Made by a program: the position numbers and the translations under genes. The notes under the pieces are model-generated. The model saw only the letters and a program-made list of their open reading frames with translations. It had not been told where the DNA came from and made no database searches. Positions 58,687 through 64,000 of a stretch of 64,000 nucleotides of DNA are shown here, piece by piece. The stretch spans positions 3,224,001-3,288,000 of the forward strand of contig NZ_CP034328.1 in NCBI RefSeq assembly GCF_003940805.1. The letters run 5' to 3'. The stretch comes from Tabrizicola piscis. Its GTDB lineage: Bacteria; Pseudomonadota; Alphaproteobacteria; Rhodobacterales; Rhodobacteraceae. The stretch's first letter is position 1. Each line of letters starts with the position of its first letter.

Positions 58687-59415
58687 TTACAGTATCTCAG
58701 CACACACACCATCGATGACATTGTGCAGAACTCTGGTTGTGGTCGGGTTCTCCGCCACCTTTCCCGCAAGCGTGAAGGTTGCAGCGTTGAAGAGCCGCCA
58801 TGGTGTCTTGTCGCCCCAGTCATGCGGCGGCTCTTCGTAGGTGGTCAATACATTTGCGATTCGGGTCAGATTGATCACTCCACGCCTGTACATTGCCATG
58901 ATGGCTTGATCCGCCAGATGATCTGGTAGCGGGCGGGCCTTGTACTGCTCGATTTTCTCGGTTTAACCTCGCCGTGCCAGATGCAGCGGTTCGATCACTT
59001 CGCTCACAAGGCCAGGAAGGTCTCGTTTGGCGTTGGCCGTATGCTTCAGCCGGATCACGTGGTCCGCGTGGAAAGCCAAGTTGTCATACACAAAGACGCG
59101 ACTGCCAATGGCGATGTCAATCGGAAACTGCTTCTTGTGACTGTTCCGGAGGCCTACCATGTCGGTATAGTCGGCGTAGGGCGACCTCAGAGACAGCACC
59201 CCGAAGTAGTTCATGCCATCCGGCGTGACGGCATGGTGCTCTTCGAGAAGTTCGTGACCAAAGAAGCCGAGGGCATTGCGGACCATATCTACCACCGAAT
59301 GATGGGGAAGCGGGACATGGCTTGCGGTCGGGTCGGGAGTTGGAAGGTTGCGGAGTTCATCAAAATCGATGGCTTCACCGCCCATGTGCAGCATCAGGGT
59401 CATGGGTATCTCCAT
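58687..59415 (-). pseudogene. DUF932 family gene broken by an in-frame stop
   Basis: The N-terminal 150 codons (MTLMLHMGGEAIDFDELRN, VGLRNSHKKQFPIDIAIGS, VFVYDNLAFHADHVIRLKHTANAKRDLPGLV) end at a TAA at 58963-58965. The same frame then continues with EKIEQYKARPLPDHLADQAIMAMYRRG and the DUF932 C-terminus (ALTNI-like INLTRIANVL, HDWGDKTPWRLFNAATF, VAENPTTTRVL). Both parts together give about 241 residues, the length of many alphaproteobacterial DUF932 proteins. So a single nonsense codon splits the gene. Two separate short proteins, or read-through, cannot be excluded. DUF932 proteins are plasmid- and phage-associated. Confidence 0.78.
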
Positions 59416-59639
59416 TGAGGTGGGGAAGGACGCATGCCGACTGATCAGGCTGCTTGCTGCAGCCCTAGAAGGAACGGTCCGAACACAGGATACCGCCGTG
59501 CTCTAGAAGGCCATAGACAGCGGAACTTCTACCTCGGCGAAGTTCCGCGTTCACCTAAGGGCAAAACAATTCGAACGAGCCGCCAGATGCGCGTTGCCAC
59601 GGCCCTGCGACGACTGCGCTGGCGCGCAATAGCAGTGGA
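59416..59639. other. Degenerate sequence between two pseudogenes
   Basis: This stretch of about 220 bp between the DUF932 pseudogene and the recombinase remnant holds no frame I can support. It probably includes the promoter of the DUF932 gene and worn parts of the recombinase 5' end. Confidence 0.35.
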
Positions 59640-60027
59640 TCGTGCGGGTCGAGGACCGCGACGACCATGGAGGACATAAGCACAACCTGCGTGATTGGTC
59701 GGTGATCACTGAACTGCCAGACGCCGGTGTCGACGTTCATATCGCCACCGAAAACCGCTGACGCTTTCGAGTGTAGCAGCCACACTGAGTAACCCATTCT
59801 ACACCAGCATCATCGAAATCAAACGTACGGGAAAGACCTGGCAGGGCGTCCATCCTCCGATCATCTCGATGCGGGTCTTCCAACAGGTGCAGGACCGAAA
59901 GGCCGGTCGCGTCGGGAAGAAGGTTACCGGCCACAACCATCTTTATCGTGGACTATTCCGTTGCGGCCACTGCGGTGGTGCAATGGTTCCCGAGCGGCAG
60001 AAGGGACATGTCTACTCCCACCCATTG
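59640..60027 (+). pseudogene. Serine recombinase remnant
   Basis: From 59752 the frame reads KPLTLSSVAATLSNPFYTSI, IIEIKRTGKTWQGVHPPIIS, FQQVQDRKAGRVG, then LYRGLFRCGHCGGAMVPERQKGHVY. That is the end of the recombinase domain and the start of the zinc-ribbon domain of large serine recombinases. Just upstream, in another frame, NLRDWSVITELPDAGVDVHIATEN looks like part of the N-terminal catalytic domain. The middle part is deleted and the C-terminus lost. It shows that another mobile element once entered this region. Confidence 0.7.
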
Positions 60028-60119
60028 AGTAGAAGCACTCTCCACCATCTCTGCGAGCGTTGTGTCGGGGATTCAGCTATACTAGATGTTGAGAATCCAC
60101 AAAGAAGACACCCCACATC

Positions 60120-63100
60120 ATGCCAACTAAGCATATTCCGATAGAAAGACGTTTCGCAAGGCCTTCGAAGGATGAGCTGGCAGACCCATACCTGCAGAAC
60201 GAGCTGAGCAGATACTTCCCGTCGCAGGCAACGGGCTGGAAGGAGCTTATTTCCAAGTCACGTGTTGTTGTACTTGGAGAGGGCAAGTGCGGAAAAACTT
60301 ATGAGTTCCAAGATCAGGTTGGCAGGCTGAAAGAGGAAGGGAAACAAGCCTTCTTTTTCAGACTTGAGCGTCTCGCGGACGCTGACCTGATGGACACCTT
60401 GGCTCCAGACGAAGAGCGGCAGCTTCAGCTTTGGCTAGACAGTTCAGATGAACAGCATGCTTGGTTCTTTCTCGATGCAGTTGACGAGTTGAAGTTACGC
60501 GATGGCAGCCTTCGAGTTGCGCTGAGAAAGATACAACGCGTCATTGGGAACAAGACTGATCGTGCTCATATTTTTGTCTCGTGTCGTCCAGCTGACTGGA
60601 ACAATCAAATCGATATGTCTGATATCTCAGAGATGTTCCCGTTTGAGCAAGATGCCAAGGTAACCAGAGCAGAAGAACCCGAAGACCTATTTGTCAGTGT
60701 ACTCAAGAAGGATGCGCCCGGCGATCAAAAGCAGGAGGTTAAGGAGGAAACAGTAAGTGATGGTCCAGAAGTATACGTTTTGCTGCCCTTAGCTGAGGAT
60801 GAGATTTCTGCTTTTGCGACCAAACTTGATCCATTGCGAGCATCGCAGTTCCTGGAAGAACTCGCCAAGAATGATGCTTGGGCACTCTTTCAGTCTCCAT
60901 CCGACATAATAGACGGAATGGCTCTGCTCGGCGAAGTCGGTCACCTTGGCTCGCTCGAAGAGCAAGTCGAAGCGGGCATTCGCATAAAGCTTAGCGAGAA
61001 CGGCGTACGTGCGCGACTTACAACCTTGTCTCTAGCGAAGGCTCGCGAAGGTGCCGAACGCCTGGCGCTAGCCCTTCTCATGACAAAACGCCGCTCATTG
61101 TTGGTAACGAAGAACACTGATGAAGGAAATTCCCTCTTTGTAGGAGACGTCTTGGCTGACTGGAGACCTAAGGAGTTTGCCGAATTGCTCAGCCGTGGGT
61201 TGTTCGACCCATCAGGTGTAAATGCCGTAAGGTTTCATCATCGGGCCACTCAAGAGTATCTCGCAGCTCGACGGATTGAGGGACTCCATAGTCGAGGCTT
61301 GCCTGTCCGCGAACTGTTGCAACTGTTGTTTGCTGATACTTGGGGCCACGGAGTAGTCATTCCCTCAATGGAACCCGTCGCTGCTTGGCTGTCACTGTGG
61401 AATCAGAGTGTCGCAACCGAGCTACGGAAGCGAAAGCCAGACGTTCTGTTTAGGCAGGGGATACCGGGGTCGATGCCCGTTTCACTCCGGTCGACGCTGC
61501 TGCAAGACTTTGTCATAGCATACAAGGACAGTGACTGGCGCGGTATCAGCATCGATGCCAATGACGTTAGACGGTTGGCCCATGGGGAACTTGCTTCCAC
61601 CGTTCGAGACCTCTGGGAGACAGCTTACAAGGGGCACGAAACTAGGGAGCTTCTCCTTGAGCTCATTCTCTACACCCCCTTAAATTCTTGCACTGATCTG
61701 GCCGCCCAAGCTGCAGTGGACGCAACAATAGCTGAGCACCATCGGGTATACGCGATACGAGCACTGTTGTCCGGTGGTGGACCCGAAGAGAAGCGGTTGG
61801 TATCTGAACTTCTTATATCAAAACAACTTTCGGCGAGAATCGTAAGCGCAGTTCTTGAGGAGGCATATCCTGATCCACTAACTCTGCCGGAAGTTGTGTC
61901 GATTGCCAAAGAGACAAGTCAAACGGTCAATTCTGTTCATGGCATAAACTACGCGCTGTACAATCTCGTTCAACACAGAAATCTCCAGACGCATGAAATC
62001 AGGGAGATCCGTGAAGCGCTGGTTGGCATACTTTGGGAGCATCGGACCGCAGAATCTAGAATCTATCAAGCCCACTCCAGGTACGATCATTTCGTTGATG
62101 CAATCTTCGCGGGGTGCTCTCGTGACACTAACCTTGAGGACTTGAATGCAGTTAAGACGTGGGCGCGGGATGTTGCAATTGCCTTTCATTTCGGTGAGAG
62201 GCATGGATCGATAATTGGGGAGAGAGACTGTAATAGCATTCGCGATCGGATATCCTCAGATCCGGATCTCCGTGAAGCTTATTACTGGGCGGTATTTGAT
62301 TTGGATCGCGAACTTAAAAATGGAGGAGGCGAGCTCGACCGATTCTTCTTATGGGATGAGGGGCGCGTTTTTGGAGGCGTCACCGCAAGTGATACCCAAT
62401 GGTTGCTCAGTTCTCTCGAAAACATAGAGATGGCCGAACGCCACAATGCGGCGTTCTATGCAATCATGGATTGGTGGCGCATCAGTAGAGATCCAGTCGT
62501 TTCTGCAAGAGTTCAGGATGCGGTGAAGGGTAGGATTGAGTTGTTGGCTGCCTTCAATGCGTATTTGAATCCGCCAGTCTCAGAAAAGCGGCAAAACTGG
62601 CAGATTAAGAATGAGAAGCGGGAGCGGAAGTACAAGCGAGGAGAAGAGAAGCGTATCGCCGAATGGATCGCGTGGCGAGATACCCTGAATGCTGACCCCG
62701 AAGCCGCTTTTGGCCCTGAAAAGGTGCAGAGTACCCTTTTCAATTTCTTTAACTGGCTCGACATGAGCGGGCAGTCTCAAAACACCTGGGGCGTGTGGAT
62801 CGAACACATAGTTCGCGAAGCGTTTTCACCTAGATTCGTATCCTTATTGAAACTTGAGCTAGCAAAGTTCTGGCGTCAAGCAACTCCTGCGATGTGGAGC
62901 GAGAAGTCACCGGAGGCGCGGAATCAGACATCGAGTCAAACGATACATGCTCTCTCAGCCATCAAGAGCGAAGCGAATGATCACCAATGGGCGCGCCACA
63001 TAGGCGCTGCCGAGGCCGCTCTTGCAGCAAGGCTGTCAACTGTGGAACTCAATGGGTTTGCGCCCTTCTACGCCTCGCTTGAGGCCGCATACCCCGTGGC

Positions 63101-64000
63101 AACTCAAGATGCCATACTGGCAGAATTGAACGCCCAGGTCCGACTACTTGGCCAGCACGACCAGTGTCCCATTATTCATGATATTTACTACCACGGAACT
63201 CTGTCCCTGAAGACGGCCGCATCTACAGGGCTCATACCTCTTCTCGAGACATGGCCGATAGACATGTCCGGCGAGGCACAGACTGCGCTTCGCTACGCAG
63301 TTGACATGATTTCACAGCACGTCCATGACGCCGATCGCAAGATTGTCGCTGATGTGGTGGCATCCCGCCTTACGGCGTCAGTACGGTTCACAAGTGATCA
63401 TGTTTCTTGGCTGCGCGCGCTGTTTATGTTGGACCCTTCGTCTGGGGCCGATCAATGGATCGCGACCACAAACGACTTGAGCTCGCCGGAAGCACGAGAC
63501 TTCGCAGTTACAACAATCGGCTCTCTCTTTGGAGACCGACATCATGGAGGTTCGAAGCCTGACCTCTCGGATTTGGCGATCCCAGAAAGGGCTCGACTGC
63601 TGGCTCGACTACTTCATCGAACTTACCAAGTGGCACACCCGTCAACTGACATCCCACACCACGGCGTTCACAGCCCCGGTGAGCGCGACCTGGCTGAAGA
63701 AGCACGGAGATTTCTGTTCGAAAGCTTGGTGAGCTTGGAGTCTCCCGAGGTGGACGAATGCCTTAGAAAGCTATCTGAGCTTGAAGCATTCTCGCACATG
63801 AAAGATCGGCTTCAACAGATACGCGTGGAGCAAGCGGCCAAATATTCAGAGCGCCCAGCTATGACTGTGAATCAGTTCACCCACTTCGATGCGCAGATCA
63901 ATCTTCTGCCAACCGATACCCGAACAATGCATCTAGCGATGATGAATCGACTCGAGGACTTTCGTCACCACATTCTCGAGAGTGAGTTCTCAAACAGAAG
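60120..64000 (+). CDS. Very large STAND/NACHT-like NTPase (partial, 3' end outside)
   Basis: The frame is open from the ATG at 60120 to the end of the window, at least 1293 codons without a stop. Near the N-terminus are a P-loop, VVVLGEGKCGKTYEF (Walker A at about 53-60), a Walker B of NACHT form, WFFLDAVDEL (about 115-124), and a sensor-like strand, HIFVSCRPADW. The remaining 1100 residues are helical, with repeat-like stretches, as in the sensor parts of STAND proteins. No effector domain precedes the P-loop, so it is missing or lies C-terminal beyond the window. Lying beside a restriction-modification pair, it is a likely antiphage protein. Confidence 0.8.
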   Translation, partial: MPTKHIPIERRFARPSKDELADPYLQNELSRYFPSQATGWKELISKSRVVVLGEGKCGKTYEFQDQVGRLKEEGKQAFFFRLERLADADLMDTLAPDEERQLQLWLDSSDEQHAWFFLDAVDELKLRDGSLRVALRKIQRVIGNKTDRAHIFVSCRPADWNNQIDMSDISEMFPFEQDAKVTRAEEPEDLFVSVLKKDAPGDQKQEVKEETVSDGPEVYVLLPLAEDEISAFATKLDPLRASQFLEELAKNDAWALFQSPSDIIDGMALLGEVGHLGSLEEQVEAGIRIKLSENGVRARLTTLSLAKAREGAERLALALLMTKRRSLLVTKNTDEGNSLFVGDVLADWRPKEFAELLSRGLFDPSGVNAVRFHHRATQEYLAARRIEGLHSRGLPVRELLQLLFADTWGHGVVIPSMEPVAAWLSLWNQSVATELRKRKPDVLFRQGIPGSMPVSLRSTLLQDFVIAYKDSDWRGISIDANDVRRLAHGELASTVRDLWETAYKGHETRELLLELILYTPLNSCTDLAAQAAVDATIAEHHRVYAIRALLSGGGPEEKRLVSELLISKQLSARIVSAVLEEAYPDPLTLPEVVSIAKETSQTVNSVHGINYALYNLVQHRNLQTHEIREIREALVGILWEHRTAESRIYQAHSRYDHFVDAIFAGCSRDTNLEDLNAVKTWARDVAIAFHFGERHGSIIGERDCNSIRDRISSDPDLREAYYWAVFDLDRELKNGGGELDRFFLWDEGRVFGGVTASDTQWLLSSLENIEMAERHNAAFYAIMDWWRISRDPVVSARVQDAVKGRIELLAAFNAYLNPPVSEKRQNWQIKNEKRERKYKRGEEKRIAEWIAWRDTLNADPEAAFGPEKVQSTLFNFFNWLDMSGQSQNTWGVWIEHIVREAFSPRFVSLLKLELAKFWRQATPAMWSEKSPEARNQTSSQTIHALSAIKSEANDHQWARHIGAAEAALAARLSTVELNGFAPFYASLEAAYPVATQDAILAELNAQVRLLGQHDQCPIIHDIYYHGTLSLKTAASTGLIPLLETWPIDMSGEAQTALRYAVDMISQHVHDADRKIVADVVASRLTASVRFTSDHVSWLRALFMLDPSSGADQWIATTNDLSSPEARDFAVTTIGSLFGDRHHGGSKPDLSDLAIPERARLLARLLHRTYQVAHPSTDIPHHGVHSPGERDLAEEARRFLFESLVSLESPEVDECLRKLSELEAFSHMKDRLQQIRVEQAAKYSERPAMTVNQFTHFDAQINLLPTDTRTMHLAMMNRLEDFRHHILESEFSNR

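Overview
The window looks like a chromosomal segment of an alphaproteobacterium of the Rhodobacteraceae (Rhodobacter, Tabrizicola or Gemmobacter-like). The grounds are the high-GC core, a tad/cpa Flp-pilus locus with GAVTVDW-type pilins, a perfect FNR/FnrL-type box, and the infA-maf-RNase E/G-yacG-tRNA-Phe order. The genus is inference; no rRNA is present.

Core part, 1-38.4 kb. 1-8050 (minus strand) is a tad locus: two Flp-type pilins, cpaB, the secretin cpaC and an OmpA-family lipoprotein ending at a strong terminator, then cpaE, cpaF, tadB and the start of tadC, which leaves the window. Next come a lytic transglycosylase, a small GNAT protein, a two-subunit 3-oxoacid CoA-transferase, a helical hypothetical protein, tRNA-Leu(TAA), a Gly-rich lipoprotein joined to a caspase/Sel1 protein, and an RND efflux pair. 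A gene pair at 19.6-21.2 kb couples an exported Ser/Gly-rich Tat peptide to an HPr-kinase-like/PqqD fusion. A P2-type cation ATPase and a PHA synthase follow, with a perfect FNR box upstream. 26.4-35.9 kb is one long collinear run: a peptide-type ABC transporter, M19 dipeptidase, aminotransferase, RraA-like, SnoaL-like and GNAT genes, probably a peptide/amino-acid uptake and breakdown operon. infA, maf, RNase E/G, yacG and tRNA-Phe close the core.

Accessory part, 38.4-64 kb. The 3' end of tRNA-Phe is an attachment site: the same 50-bp segment recurs at 54347 (identical) and 55578 (one mismatch). The first interval (38.4-54.4 kb) is an integrative mobilizable element. It has a tyrosine integrase, small DNA-binding proteins, a CI-like regulator, an envelope-related cargo operon (porin, Tat-SDR, alpha/beta hydrolase, HdeD, K+ channel, propeller protein), a Fic protein, and a ColE1-type mob block in which mobB and mobD lie wholly inside the relaxase gene in another frame. 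The second interval (1.2 kb) has no integrase and carries a YopX-family and a HEPN-like gene between its own repeat arrays.

Beyond 55.6 kb the DNA is poorer in G+C and defence-like: an AlpA-type regulator, a PaeR7I-like type II restriction-modification pair, a DUF932 gene with an in-frame stop, a decayed serine recombinase, and a very large STAND/NACHT-like NTPase (at least 1293 codons) that leaves the window.

The strongest candidates for something undescribed are the HprK-PqqD/Tat-peptide pair, the integrase-less mini-element, the nested mob genes on a tRNA-integrated element, and the large STAND NTPase.
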